Part shown: piece after piece, positions 24,541 through 37,976 of the stretch
Layout: each line of letters begins with the position of its first letter
Position numbering within the stretch: the stretch's first letter is position 1
Assembly (NCBI RefSeq): GCF_008973465.1
Contig: NZ_WBXN01000004.1
Location: 3,636,501 to 3,700,500 of the forward strand
From: Streptomyces sp. SS1-1
Lineage (GTDB): Bacteria; Actinomycetota; Actinomycetes; Streptomycetales; Streptomycetaceae
Length of the DNA: 64,000 bases
Direction of reading: 5' to 3'
Made by a program: the position numbers and the translations under genes
Notes under the pieces: model-generated
What the model was told of the DNA's origin: nothing
Databases searched by the model: none
Seen by the model: only the letters and a program-made list of their open reading frames with translations

Positions 24541-26499
24541 GTGGCTGACGTACCTGCCGATCTTGCCGCAGTGTGGCCACGAGTACTCGAGCAGCTCCTC
24601 GGTGAGGGCCGCGGGCAGGGTGTGGAGGCGAAGGACGAGCACTGGATCCGGCGCTGCCAGCCCCTCGCGCTGGTCGCCGACACCGCGCTGCTCGCCGTAC
24701 CGAACGAATTCGCGAAGGGCGTACTGGAGGGCCGGCTGGCCCCGGTCGTCAGCGAGACCCTGACCCGTGAGTGCGGGCGGCCCATCCGCATCGCGATCAC
24801 CGTCGACGACTCTGCGGGCGAGCCCCCGGCCCCTCCGTCGCCCCAGCCTCAGCCCCAGCCCCGCTACGAGGAGCCGGAGCTCCCGTCGTACGAGGGCTAC
24901 GGCCGGCACCGCGCCGAGGGACACACGTCCGACCCGCTGCCGACCGCGCGCCCGGCCTACCCCGGCGAGTACCAGCGCCCGGAGCCCGCGCCGGGCAGCT
25001 GGCCGCGCCCGTCCCAGGACGACTACGGCTGGCAGCAGCAGCGCCTCGGCTTCCCCGAGCGGGACCCGTACGCCACCCCGCAGGAGTCGTACGGCCAGGA
25101 CTCCTACGGGCAGGACTCCTACGGCTCCCCGTCCCAGGACTACCGCCCGCAGCCGGTGGACCGGTCGTCGTACGACGGGAAGCGCCCCGACCACGACCAG
25201 CGCCGCTCCGACTACGAGCAGCAGCGGCCGGACTACGACCAGCCGCGGTCCGAGTACGAGCAGCAGCGCCCCGAGTACGACCAGCGGCCGGACTACGACC
25301 AGCCGCGCTCGGAGTACGACCGGGGTCCGCGCCGGGAGCTGCCCGATCCGCCGCCCGGCTCGGGCCATGTGCACCGCGGCGGCCCGGTCGGCTCGAACCT
25401 TCCGGCCTCCGGCGCCCCGGGTCCGCTCGCCGCGCAGCCCGCGCCGGCCTCCGGCCCGGGTGAGCCCACCGCGCGGCTGAACCCGAAGTACCTCTTCGAC
25501 ACGTTCGTCATCGGCGCGTCCAACCGCTTCGCGCACGCGGCCGCGGTGGCCGTCGCCGAGGCACCCGCGAAGGCGTACAACCCCCTGTTCATCTATGGGG
25601 AGTCGGGGCTCGGCAAGACGCACCTGCTGCACGCGATCGGGCACTACGCGCGCAGCCTCTACCCGGGCACGCGCGTGCGGTACGTGAGCTCCGAGGAGTT
25701 CACCAACGAGTTCATCAACTCGATCCGTGACGGCAAGGGCGACAGCTTCCGCAAGCGGTACCGCGAGATGGACATCCTGCTCGTCGACGACATCCAGTTC
25801 CTCGCGGACAAGGAGTCGACGCAGGAGGAGTTCTTCCACACCTTCAACACGCTCCACAACGCGAACAAGCAGATCGTGCTGTCCAGCGACCGGCCGCCCA
25901 AGCAGCTGGTCACTCTGGAGGACCGGCTGCGGAACCGTTTCGAGTGGGGTCTGATCACCGACGTGCAGCCGCCCGAGCTCGAGACGCGTATCGCGATCCT
26001 GCGCAAGAAGGCGGTCCAGGAGCAGCTCAACGCCCCGCCAGAGGTCCTGGAGTTCATCGCCTCCCGTATCTCCCGGAACATCCGTGAGCTGGAGGGCGCG
26101 CTGATCCGGGTGACGGCGTTCGCGTCGCTCAACCGGCAGCCGGTCGACCTGGGCCTGACGGAGATCGTCCTGAAGGACCTGATCCCCGGCGGCGAGGACT
26201 CGGCCCCGGAGATCACCTCCACGGCGATCATGGGCGCCACGGCCGACTACTTCGGCCTCACGGTCGAGGACCTGTGCGGCACCTCGCGCGGGCGGGCGCT
26301 CGTCACGGCCCGCCAGATCGCCATGTACCTGTGCCGTGAGCTGACGGACCTGTCGCTGCCGAAGATCGGCGCGCTGTTCGGCGGCCGCGACCACACCACG
26401 GTGATGCACGCCGACCGCAAGATCCGCAATCTGATGGCCGAGCGGCGCTCGATCTACAACCAGGTCACCGAGCTCACCAACCGCATCAAGAACGGCTGA
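24541..26499 (+). CDS. dnaA: Chromosomal replication initiator protein DnaA
   Basis: ATP-dependent initiator that binds DnaA boxes and opens oriC. The 652 residues comprise domain I (1-90), a very long Pro/Gln/Tyr-rich domain II (about 95-320, typical of Streptomyces), the AAA+ domain III (LNPKYLFDTFVIGASNRFAHAAA; Walker A GESGLGKTH near 353; Walker B LLVDDIQFL), and domain IV with the box-binding signature GGRDHTTVMHADRKI near 615. Domain II contains a repeated peptide RPDYDQPRSEY (from 229 and 249). GTG start; the ribosome site GAGAG is weak. Confidence 0.98.
   Translation: MADVPADLAAVWPRVLEQLLGEGRGQGVEAKDEHWIRRCQPLALVADTALLAVPNEFAKGVLEGRLAPVVSETLTRECGRPIRIAITVDDSAGEPPAPPSPQPQPQPRYEEPELPSYEGYGRHRAEGHTSDPLPTARPAYPGEYQRPEPAPGSWPRPSQDDYGWQQQRLGFPERDPYATPQESYGQDSYGQDSYGSPSQDYRPQPVDRSSYDGKRPDHDQRRSDYEQQRPDYDQPRSEYEQQRPEYDQRPDYDQPRSEYDRGPRRELPDPPPGSGHVHRGGPVGSNLPASGAPGPLAAQPAPASGPGEPTARLNPKYLFDTFVIGASNRFAHAAAVAVAEAPAKAYNPLFIYGESGLGKTHLLHAIGHYARSLYPGTRVRYVSSEEFTNEFINSIRDGKGDSFRKRYREMDILLVDDIQFLADKESTQEEFFHTFNTLHNANKQIVLSSDRPPKQLVTLEDRLRNRFEWGLITDVQPPELETRIAILRKKAVQEQLNAPPEVLEFIASRISRNIRELEGALIRVTAFASLNRQPVDLGLTEIVLKDLIPGGEDSAPEITSTAIMGATADYFGLTVEDLCGTSRGRALVTARQIAMYLCRELTDLSLPKIGALFGGRDHTTVMHADRKIRNLMAERRSIYNQVTELTNRIKNG
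25225..25320 (+). repeat. Direct repeat within dnaA domain II
   Basis: Bases 25225-25260 and 25285-25320 are near-identical 36-mers with a 60-bp period, encoding RPDYDQPRSEYE and RPDYDQPRSEYD. Surrounding YEQQRP and YDQRP segments extend the periodicity. Likely a site of repeat expansion in a flexible linker. Confidence 0.8.
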
Positions 26500-26518
26500 C
26501 GGCCCACCACACCGCTGA

Positions 26519-26552
26519 GGGCGCCTCCGGAGAGATCCGCAGGCGCCCTTTT
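26519..26552 (+). terminator. dnaA terminator
   Basis: GGGCGCCT (26519-26526) pairs with AGGCGCCC (26541-26548) and is followed by TTTT. It lies 20 bp after the dnaA stop and would shield oriC from dnaA transcription. Confidence 0.85.
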
Positions 26553-26699
26553 CATGTCCGGGGACGGCCGGAGACCGTGCGCAGAGGGTCCGGAGACCGT
26601 CCAGGGAGGGTCCGGAGGCGGTTCGGCGACCGTCCGTGGCACCTCCAGCGCCGTCCCCCGCCCGGCACCCCACGACATCGCCTGTTCGATTACCTGCCG

Positions 26700-27350
26700 G
26701 GTTACGGTCTTCCTCCACAGATTCGGCGACTTTCTCGCGTCCACACCCTGGGGACCGGGAAGTTGTCCAGACTGCGTCCACAGGCCGACCTGTTGAAGGA
26801 CCATCAGACCAGGTCAATCGGTTGTGGATTCGTGGACGAACGATCTCCACAGACTGTGGACGACGCGGAGATCCACAGCCTGTGCACGAAGTTGTCCACG
26901 GGCAACCCACAGGCTGGAGCCGGTTGTCCCCAGTGATCCCCAGCTTCTCCACACCGCTGTCCACTGTTCGGCAACGCGACGCGGCTCCTCACCGGGCCGA
27001 GTGAAAGGCGTCACACGAAGGTGCCGGGTTGCCCTGTGGGAAAGGCGGGTAAAGCTGGGGACGGCGCTGGGGAGAAGTCGCCCTGTCCTGTGCACGGGGT
27101 GTGCAGAACTTTCCGTTCTCCACAGAAGCGGCCGGTTGTCCACGGCCTCCACCCACAGCCCCGGTGGACAAAATCTCGGCCCTGAGCTGGGCAAACGAGG
27201 TTATCCACGGTATCCACAGGCCCTACTACTACTCCCAACTAGAGAGAGCTGGGAATCCGTTTCGAAGAGGGTCCTGTGCACAACTCGCTGTCCGGCTCCC
27301 GGCTGCCCCACGTCACGACTTGACCCCGAGAGGCACCTACTGTCAGTGGG
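26700..27350. other. oriC: oriC, replication origin with DnaA-box array
   Basis: The dnaA-dnaN gap, the standard origin position, is full of TCCACA cores on both strands. Boxes within one mismatch of TTGTCCACA or TTATCCACA: 26763, 26855 (inverted), 26892, 26924, 26945, 27116, 27136, 27163 (inverted), 27201, 27275 (inverted). GTATCCACA at 27210 abuts the 27201 box. Weaker ones start at 26737, 26774, 26831, 26843, 26957 and 27035. None is a perfect TTGTCCACA or TTATCCACA. A relatively AT-rich stretch (27220-27240, CTACTACTACTCCCAACTAG) lies by the right-hand boxes. 26553-26699 shows nothing specific. Confidence 0.95.
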
Positions 27351-27461
27351 GTGCGTCAGACTGTTCCCGGTGTCCTTCCCGTCACTGGGGCCGACGACAC
27401 CGAGACAGACGACGAAGCCAGGCAGGCCGAGAAGCGCCGGCAACAGCAGGAGGCGGCAACA

Positions 27462-28592
27462 GTGAAGATCCGGGTGGAACGCGACGTACTCGCGGAGGCC
27501 GTGGCCTGGGCGGCGCGCAGCCTCCCGGCCCGTCCGCCGGCGCCGGTCCTCGCCGGCCTCCTCCTGAAGGCCGAGGACGGTCAGCTGAGCCTGTCCAGCT
27601 TCGACTACGAGGTCTCCGCCCGGGTGGGTGTGGAGGCCGAGGTCGAGGAGGAGGGCACCGTCCTGGTGTCCGGCCGTCTCCTCGCCGACATCTGCCGCGC
27701 CCTCCCCAACCGGCCGGTGGAGATTTCCACAGACGGTGTACGGGCGACCGTGGTCTGCGGCTCCTCGCGCTTCACCCTCCACACCCTGCCGGTGGAGGAG
27801 TACCCGGCGCTTCCGCAGATGCCCACCGCCACCGGCACCGTCCCGGGTGAGGTCTTCGCCTCCGCCGCCGCCCAGGTCGCCATCGCGGCCGGCCGCGACG
27901 ACACGCTGCCCGTCCTCACCGGTGTGCGCATCGAGATCGAGGGCGACACCGTCACGCTGGCCTCCACCGACCGCTACCGCTTCGCGGTCCGCGAGTTCCT
28001 GTGGAAGCCGGAGAACCCGGAGGCGTCCGCGGTCGCCCTGGTGCCCGCCAAGACCCTCCTGGACACCGCCAAGGCGCTCACGAGCGGTGACAGCGTCACG
28101 CTGGCGCTCTCCGGCTCCGGCGCGGGCGAGGGCCTGATCGGTTTCGAGGGTGCCGGGCGCCGGACGACGACCCGGCTGCTGGAGGGCGACCTCCCGAAGT
28201 ACCGCACGCTGTTCCCGACGGAGTTCAACTCGGTCGCCGTGATCGAGACGGCGCCGTTCGTCGAGGCCGTCAAGCGCGTGGCCCTGGTCGCCGAGCGGAA
28301 CACCCCGGTGCGGCTCAGCTTCGAGCAGGGCGTGCTCATCCTGGAGGCCGGCTCCAGCGACGACGCACAGGCTGTGGAAAGGGTCGACGCACAGCTGGAG
28401 GGCGACGACATCTCGATCGCCTTCAACCCGACCTTCCTGCTGGACGGCCTGAGCGCGATCGACTCCCCGGTGGCGCAGCTGTCGTTCACCACGTCCACCA
28501 AGCCCGCGCTGCTCAGCGGCAAGCCGGCCCTGGACGCGGAGGCGGACGAGGCCTACAAGTACCTGATCATGCCGGTGCGCCTGAGCGGCTGA
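27462..28592 (+). CDS. dnaN: DNA polymerase III beta subunit (sliding clamp)
   Basis: Ring clamp that tethers the replicative polymerase to DNA. The 376 residues show the three-fold clamp architecture, starting MKIRVERDVLAEAVAWAARS and ending KYLIMPVRLSG, the conserved C-terminal hydrophobic-pocket segment. GTG 27462 has AGGAGG at 27448-27453; the frame is open 37 codons upstream but without a ribosome site. Confidence 0.98.
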   Translation: MKIRVERDVLAEAVAWAARSLPARPPAPVLAGLLLKAEDGQLSLSSFDYEVSARVGVEAEVEEEGTVLVSGRLLADICRALPNRPVEISTDGVRATVVCGSSRFTLHTLPVEEYPALPQMPTATGTVPGEVFASAAAQVAIAAGRDDTLPVLTGVRIEIEGDTVTLASTDRYRFAVREFLWKPENPEASAVALVPAKTLLDTAKALTSGDSVTLALSGSGAGEGLIGFEGAGRRTTTRLLEGDLPKYRTLFPTEFNSVAVIETAPFVEAVKRVALVAERNTPVRLSFEQGVLILEAGSSDDAQAVERVDAQLEGDDISIAFNPTFLLDGLSAIDSPVAQLSFTTSTKPALLSGKPALDAEADEAYKYLIMPVRLSG

Positions 28593-28613
28593 GCCGCCGA
28601 CGGTCACCGCGGG

Positions 28614-28622
28614 TTGTCCACA
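28614..28622 (+). promoter_or_regulatory. Perfect DnaA box in dnaN-gnd gap
   Basis: TTGTCCACA, an exact consensus box, 22 bp after dnaN and upstream of gnd. A weaker inverted box-like sequence (TGTGGGGAA) lies at 28649-28657. Confidence 0.75.
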
Positions 28623-28779
28623 GGCCGGGGACGAAAGCCACCCGGCCTGTGGGGAAGCCCCAGGTGAGGGTGTACGTATGAGCGCGTATGCCCACAGCTG
28701 TGCGCGGACGTCCGGGTTTAGTCTCGTACGCGGGTACGAAGGTGCCTCACACGCCACAGCAACCGAAGGAACACAACTG

Positions 28780-29655
28780 ATGGAGCTCGGTCTCGTCGGC
28801 CTCGGCAAGATGGGCGGCAACATGCGCGAGCGGATCCGCCGTGCGGGCCACACCGTCGTCGGATACGACCGCAACGCTGACCTCGCGGACGTCCACAGCC
28901 TGGAAGAGCTTGTGGGCAAGCTCCCCGGCCCGCGCGTCGTCTGGGTGATGGTCCCCGCGGGCGCCCCGACCCAGTCGACCATCGACGAGCTGGCCGAGCT
29001 GCTGGAGCCCGGCGATGTCGTGGTGGACGGCGGCAACTCCCGCTGGACGGACGACGAGAAGCACGCTGAGCAGCTGGCGGCCAAGGGCATAGGTTTCGTC
29101 GACTGCGGTGTCTCCGGCGGCGTCTGGGGCCTGGAGAACGGCTACGCGCTGATGTACGGCGGCTCCGAGGAGGACGTCGCCAAGGTGCGGCCGGTCTTCG
29201 ACGCCCTGAAGCCGGAGGGCGCCTTCGGCTCGGTGCACGCCGGCAAGGTCGGCGCGGGCCACTTCGCGAAGATGGTCCACAACGGCATCGAGTACGCCAT
29301 GATGCAGGCCTATGCCGAGGGCTGGGAGCTGCTGGAGAAGGTCGACTCCGTGACCGACGTCCGGGAGGTCTTCCGCTCCTGGCAGGAGGGCACGGTCATC
29401 CGCTCCTGGCTGCTGGACCTCGCGGTGAACGCCCTCGACGAGGACGAGCATCTGGAGGACCTGCGGGGTTACGCGCAGGACTCCGGCGAGGGACGCTGGA
29501 CCGTGGAAGCCGCGATCGACCACGCCGTGCCGCTGCCCGCGATCACGGCCTCGCTGTTCGCGCGCTTCGCCTCGCGGCAGGACGACTCGCCGCAGATGAA
29601 GATGATCGCGGCCCTGCGGAACCAGTTCGGCGGGCACGCGGTCGAGAAGAAGTAG
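28780..29655 (+). CDS. gnd: 6-phosphogluconate dehydrogenase, decarboxylating (short type)
   Basis: Oxidises 6-phosphogluconate to ribulose 5-phosphate in the pentose phosphate pathway. At 291 residues it is the short YqeC/GndA-like class, not the 470-residue type. Visible are the Rossmann site LGLVGLGKMGGNM, the substrate loop DGGNSRWTDDEKHAEQL, GVSGGVWGLENGYALMYGG, and catalytic-region KVGAGHFAKMVHNGIEYAMMQAYAEG. ATG 28780 is placed right before the Rossmann strand. Its position between dnaN and recF is usual for Streptomyces. Confidence 0.95.
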   Translation: MELGLVGLGKMGGNMRERIRRAGHTVVGYDRNADLADVHSLEELVGKLPGPRVVWVMVPAGAPTQSTIDELAELLEPGDVVVDGGNSRWTDDEKHAEQLAAKGIGFVDCGVSGGVWGLENGYALMYGGSEEDVAKVRPVFDALKPEGAFGSVHAGKVGAGHFAKMVHNGIEYAMMQAYAEGWELLEKVDSVTDVREVFRSWQEGTVIRSWLLDLAVNALDEDEHLEDLRGYAQDSGEGRWTVEAAIDHAVPLPAITASLFARFASRQDDSPQMKMIAALRNQFGGHAVEKK

Positions 29656-29734
29656 CCCGCACTCCGGTCGCGGTCGTCGGCCGGAGGCGGCCCGTCGTCC
29701 GGGGGAGCCGATCTGGCACCCTGGACACCCCCGG

Positions 29735-29743
29735 TTGTCCACA
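29735..29743 (+). promoter_or_regulatory. Perfect DnaA box upstream of recF
   Basis: TTGTCCACA, exact consensus, 47 bp before the recF start codon, where it could affect recF-dciA transcription. Confidence 0.75.
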
Positions 29744-29789
29744 GCTGGGGACGGTTGAACCACACGTTGGGGGAGGTCGGCGAACGACC

Positions 29790-30911
29790 ATGCACGTCAC
29801 GCATCTTTCGCTGGCCGACTTCCGCTCGTACGCCCGGGTCGAGGTCCCGCTCGACCCGGGCGTCACCGCGTTCGTCGGCCCCAACGGGCAGGGCAAGACG
29901 AACCTCGTCGAGGCGGTCGGCTATCTCGCCACCCTCGGCAGCCACCGTGTCTCCTCCGACGCCCCGCTGGTGCGCATGGGCGCCGACCGCGCGATCGTCC
30001 GCGCCCAGGTACGGCAGGGCGAGCGCACCCAGCTGGTCGAGCTGGAGCTGAACCCGGGGAAGGCCAACCGCGCCCGCATCAATAGATCGTCGCAGGTCAG
30101 ACCCCGTGACGTGCTCGGCATCGTACGGACCGTGCTGTTCGCCCCGGAGGACCTGGCCCTGGTCAAGGGCGACCCCGGCGAGCGCCGGAGGTTCCTCGAC
30201 GAGCTGATCACCGCCCGCTCCCCGCGCATGGCGGGCGTGCGCTCCGACTACGAGCGCGTGCTCAAGCAGCGCAACACCCTGCTGAAGTCCGCCGCGCTGG
30301 CCCGCCGGCACGGCGGCCGGTCCATGGACCTGTCCACCCTCGACGTCTGGGACCAGCACCTCGCGCGCGCGGGCGCCGAGCTGCTCGCCCAGCGCCTCGA
30401 CCTGATCGCCGCGATCCAGCCGCTGGCCGACAAGGCGTACGAGCAGCTGGCCCCCGGCGGCGGTCCCGTCGCCCTGGACTACAAGCCGTCCGCGCCCGGC
30501 GAGGCGCACACCCGGGACGACCTGTTCGAGCAGCTGATGGCGGCGCTCGCCGAGGCCCGCAAGCAGGAGATCGAGCGCGGCGTCACCCTCGTCGGCCCGC
30601 ACCGCGACGACCTGCTGCTCAAGCTGGGCCAGCTGCCCGCCAAGGGGTACGCCTCGCACGGTGAGTCCTGGTCGTACGCGCTGGCCCTGCGGCTGGCCTC
30701 CTACGACCTGCTGCGCGCCGAGGGCAACGAGCCGGTGCTGGTCCTCGACGACGTCTTCGCCGAGCTGGACAGCAGGCGCCGCGAGCGCCTGGCCGAGCTG
30801 GTCGCGCCCGGCGAGCAGGTCCTGGTGACCGCCGCGGTCGACGACGACGTCCCGCATGTCCTGGCGGGGGCGCGGTACGCCGTGTCCGAGGGGACGGTGG
30901 AGCGCGTATGA
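29790..30911 (+). CDS. recF: DNA replication and repair protein RecF
   Basis: SMC-like ATPase that helps load RecA at gaps. The 373 residues include the Walker A motif GPNGQGKTN (about 30-38), the ABC-type signature region SHGESWSYALALRLASYDLL and the Walker B VLVLDDVFAELDSRRRERLAEL. The ATG start follows GGGGGAGGTCGGCGAACGACC. The stop overlaps the next gene by 4 bp (ATGA). Confidence 0.97.
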   Translation: MHVTHLSLADFRSYARVEVPLDPGVTAFVGPNGQGKTNLVEAVGYLATLGSHRVSSDAPLVRMGADRAIVRAQVRQGERTQLVELELNPGKANRARINRSSQVRPRDVLGIVRTVLFAPEDLALVKGDPGERRRFLDELITARSPRMAGVRSDYERVLKQRNTLLKSAALARRHGGRSMDLSTLDVWDQHLARAGAELLAQRLDLIAAIQPLADKAYEQLAPGGGPVALDYKPSAPGEAHTRDDLFEQLMAALAEARKQEIERGVTLVGPHRDDLLLKLGQLPAKGYASHGESWSYALALRLASYDLLRAEGNEPVLVLDDVFAELDSRRRERLAELVAPGEQVLVTAAVDDDVPHVLAGARYAVSEGTVERV

Positions 30912-31471
30912 GCGACCAGCCGTCCGAGAAGCCTCCCGCCGGCGCCTCAGGGGAGGCCGCCCGGGCCCCCGAGCCCTCCGGCGTCGACCTCGCGCGCGTG
31001 GCGCTGCGCGCGGCCAAGGAGCAGGCACGCGCGCGGGGGGACGCGGCCCACCAGAAGAAGCAGGCACGGCGCGGCGGCGGCCTGCGCTCCGGCGCGCGGG
31101 CCGACGGACGCGACCCGTTGGCGCTCGGCGCGGCCATCAACCGCCTGATCACCGAACGGGGTTGGGAGACCCCGGCGGCCGTGGGCGGCGTGATGGGGCG
31201 CTGGCCGGAGATCGTCGGCGAGGACGTCGCCAAGCACTGCGTCCCCGAGCGGTACGACGAGGACGAGCGGGTCCTGGTCGTGCGCTGCGACTCCACGGCC
31301 TGGGCGACGAACCTGCGGCTGCTCGCGCCGACGCTGGTCGCCCGCCTCAACGAGGACCTGGGCCACGGGTCCGTCCGCCAGATCAAGGTGCAGGGCCCCG
31401 GTGGCCCCGCCCGCCGCTACGGCCCCCTGCGCGCCCCCGGCAGCACGGGCCCGGGCGACACGTACGGCTGA
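30908..31471 (+). CDS. dciA: DciA-like protein (DUF721), probable helicase loader
   Basis: A 187-residue protein with a charged, disordered N-terminus (1-75) and a C-terminal DUF721 fold (about 80-165: LGAAINRLITERGWETPAAVGGVMGRWPEIVGEDVAKHC...LVVRCDSTAWATNL). DUF721/DciA proteins assist DnaB loading in bacteria lacking DnaC, established in other phyla and mycobacteria. Translationally coupled to recF. The loader role here is inferred from family and origin-proximal position. Confidence 0.85.
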   Translation: MSDQPSEKPPAGASGEAARAPEPSGVDLARVALRAAKEQARARGDAAHQKKQARRGGGLRSGARADGRDPLALGAAINRLITERGWETPAAVGGVMGRWPEIVGEDVAKHCVPERYDEDERVLVVRCDSTAWATNLRLLAPTLVARLNEDLGHGSVRQIKVQGPGGPARRYGPLRAPGSTGPGDTYG

Positions 31472-31977
31472 GCGCGTTCGGCACCGGCTCCGGGCGCCGT
31501 CCGCACGGCCTCGCTCGGGCCGAAAAAGCGTCCGAAACAGGCGTCACAGGCGTCTCCACAGCCTCTTCAGGCTCAGGTGACAGACATCACATCATTGCCT
31601 CTTCGTGGCCTCGAAACGACGTCCGCGAGCCGTTCGTCGTACAACCGCACGCGGTTGCGAATCCGGAGCTGACTCCGAAGTAGCCAAGGGTTGACGGCTC
31701 GAAGCGCTGAGTGCCGCTGTGAGCCTCTTGGAGCCCCCTTCCGTATATCGGGAGTCCTCCGAGCCGGGTTCAGGGCGGCACATGCGGACTCAGGTACCGC
31801 CAAACCCCCATCACTGTCAGCGCTACCGGTAGACTGGAAGACAATCCCGCCCCAGTCGTGGGGACCGTCCGGGACACGCTGAGCAACGCTGATCAAGGCT
31901 TACCAACGCAACATGCCGCAGCCGCTCCGGCAACCCGCCGACGAGCTTGGCTCGTGCTGTGCCAGAAAGGGCGCTTC
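31472..31977. other. 506-bp dciA-gyrB gap with gyrB promoter/leader
   Basis: No convincing gene. A -10-like TAGACT (31830-31835) would start RNA near 31842, giving a leader of about 136 nt. The gyrB frame is open from 31858 but lacks ribosome sites before 31964. Gyrase promoters are often supercoiling-sensitive; nothing more can be read from the sequence. Confidence 0.4.
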
Positions 31978-34038
<2,061 letters not shown>

Positions 34039-34080
34039 GTCGGTCTCAGCTGACCGCACCAGGAAGGATCTTCACCAGCA

Positions 34081-36675
<2,595 letters not shown>

Positions 36676-36693
36676 CACGAGGAGTGAGTCATC

Positions 36694-37455
36694 GTGAGCG
36701 GAGCCACGGGCACCGGATCGTCCGGTATCCCGGCCGGTTCTCCGGCCGGTTCGGAGACGGGCGGCGGCGGTCGTGGCTCCGCCGCGCAGGCGGCGGACAC
36801 CCACACCACGCAGCTGAAGGCGATCAAGTCGTCGCCGGCGAAGGGCGCGTCCACGCCCGACGCGACTGGATCCCAGGGGGGAACCGTGACGGACACCTAC
36901 GCGGCCGGTGGGGGCCCGGCCGCTCCGGGGGGCGGGCAGCCTCAGGCGTCGCCCCTGCCGGGTGAGCGCCAGCCTCAGCAGGCCGGCGGTCCGTACCACC
37001 CGCCGCAGGCCTATCAGACGGCCGGCGGCGGCACTCCGGCGGGCGCGATGCGCAAGCCGCGCACCGGGGCGCGTACGACCCCGCGCACCCGCAAGGCGCG
37101 GCTGCGGGTCGCCAAGGCGGACCCGTGGTCGGTGATGAAGGTCAGCTTCCTGCTGTCCATCGCGCTGGGCATCTGCACGATCGTCGCGGCCGCGGTGCTG
37201 TGGATGGTCATGGACGCCATGGGCGTCTTCTCCACGGTCGGCGGCACGATCTCCGAGGCCACCGGCTCGAACGAGTCGAACGGCTTCGACCTGCAGTCGT
37301 TCCTGTCGCTGCCGAACGTCCTGCTGTTCACGTCGATCATCGCGGTCATCGACGTCGTCCTCGCGACGGCGCTGGCGACCCTCGGCGCGTTCATCTACAA
37401 CCTCTCCGCGGGCTTCGTGGGCGGCGTCGAGCTGACCCTCGCGGAGGACGAGTGA
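36694..37455 (+). CDS. DUF3566 transmembrane protein
   Basis: A 253-residue protein conserved directly after gyrA in actinomycetes (mycobacterial homologues are annotated as hypothetical or DLD-type membrane proteins). Residues 1-135 are Gly/Pro/Thr-rich and disordered. DUF3566 follows (about 140-250), with two membrane segments (VSFLLSIALGICTIVAAAVL; VLLFTSIIAVIDVVLATALA). GTG start with GAGGAG upstream, 18 bp after gyrA, so probably co-transcribed. Function unknown. Confidence 0.88.
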   Translation: MSGATGTGSSGIPAGSPAGSETGGGGRGSAAQAADTHTTQLKAIKSSPAKGASTPDATGSQGGTVTDTYAAGGGPAAPGGGQPQASPLPGERQPQQAGGPYHPPQAYQTAGGGTPAGAMRKPRTGARTTPRTRKARLRVAKADPWSVMKVSFLLSIALGICTIVAAAVLWMVMDAMGVFSTVGGTISEATGSNESNGFDLQSFLSLPNVLLFTSIIAVIDVVLATALATLGAFIYNLSAGFVGGVELTLAEDE

Positions 37456-37509
37456 GGGTGGGGTGAGGCAGGGCCCCGGCCCCTCCCGCCGCCCCTTCGG
37501 CAACCGATT

Positions 37510-37538
37510 TTGGGACTGCCCGTGTCGTGCGCTAATGT
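37510..37538 (+). promoter_or_regulatory. tRNA-Ile promoter
   Basis: TTGGGA (37510-37515), a 17-bp spacer and TAATGT (37533-37538), 40 bp before the mature tRNA 5' end. The same TAATGT -10 occurs before tRNA-Leu. Confidence 0.6.
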
Positions 37539-37578
37539 TCAGGAGTCAGCGCGCGGGAGACACACCGCAGAGCGCGGC

Positions 37579-37655
37579 GGGGCTATAGCTCAGTTGGTTA
37601 GAGCGCATCCCTGATAAGGATGAGGCCACAGGTTCAAATCCTGTTAGCCCCACCA
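37579..37655 (+). tRNA. tRNA-Ile (GAT)
   Basis: A 77-nt cloverleaf: acceptor GGGGCTA with TAGCCCC, D-loop AGCTCAGTTGGTTAGAGC, anticodon loop CTGATAA giving GAT, T-arm CAGGTTCAAATCCTG. Discriminator A at 37652, and the 3' CCA (37653-37655) is encoded. Confidence 0.98.
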
Positions 37656-37661
37656 GCGAGA

Positions 37662-37693
37662 AGACCCCCGGACCAGTGGTCCGGGGGTCTTTT
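37662..37693 (+). terminator. tRNA-Ile terminator
   Basis: A perfect 13-bp stem, AGACCCCCGGACC (37662-37674) with 37678-37690, has an AGT loop followed by TTTT (counting the last stem T). It lies within 10 bp of the tRNA end. Confidence 0.92.
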
Positions 37694-37699
37694 GCGCGG

Positions 37700-37864
37700 C
37701 GTCACCAGTGTCAGGGCGAAGAGGCTCGCGAGGTCCAGCGCCATCATGGGAAGGGCCCACAGCGGGTAGTACGGGATGAACATGAGCTGGGTGATCAGGC
37801 TGATGCCCGCGGCCGCCACGCCCGCTCCGCGGCCCTCCTGCACGGCGGGCTCACCCGCGCACAC
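37700..37864 (-). pseudogene. Truncated DUF7144-type membrane protein remnant
   Basis: About 50 residues (GRGAGVAAAGISLITQLMFI then PYYPLWALPMMALDLASLFA) match the C-terminal two membrane segments of DUF7144 proteins as I recall them. The N-terminal half of the family (about 80 residues with two further segments) is missing. No proper stop follows; the frame runs through the tRNA-Ile terminator into the tRNA gene. It is therefore probably a gene fragment, not a working gene. A short functional form cannot be excluded. Confidence 0.55.
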
Positions 37865-37976
37865 CTTTCACGCAGGCCGGCCACGCCTCCCTGTGAGGAT
37901 CACCGCGATCCACCGGTACCGCGACCGCAGGGCGCCGTGGGAAGCCGTTGTCAGTGGTGGGTGGGAGGGTGGCGGG

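Noticed and set aside
31858..31977. In-frame upstream extension of gyrB by 40 codons
   Set aside because: No ribosome site or homology; GTG 31978 gives the known GyrB length and has GAAAGGG upstream.
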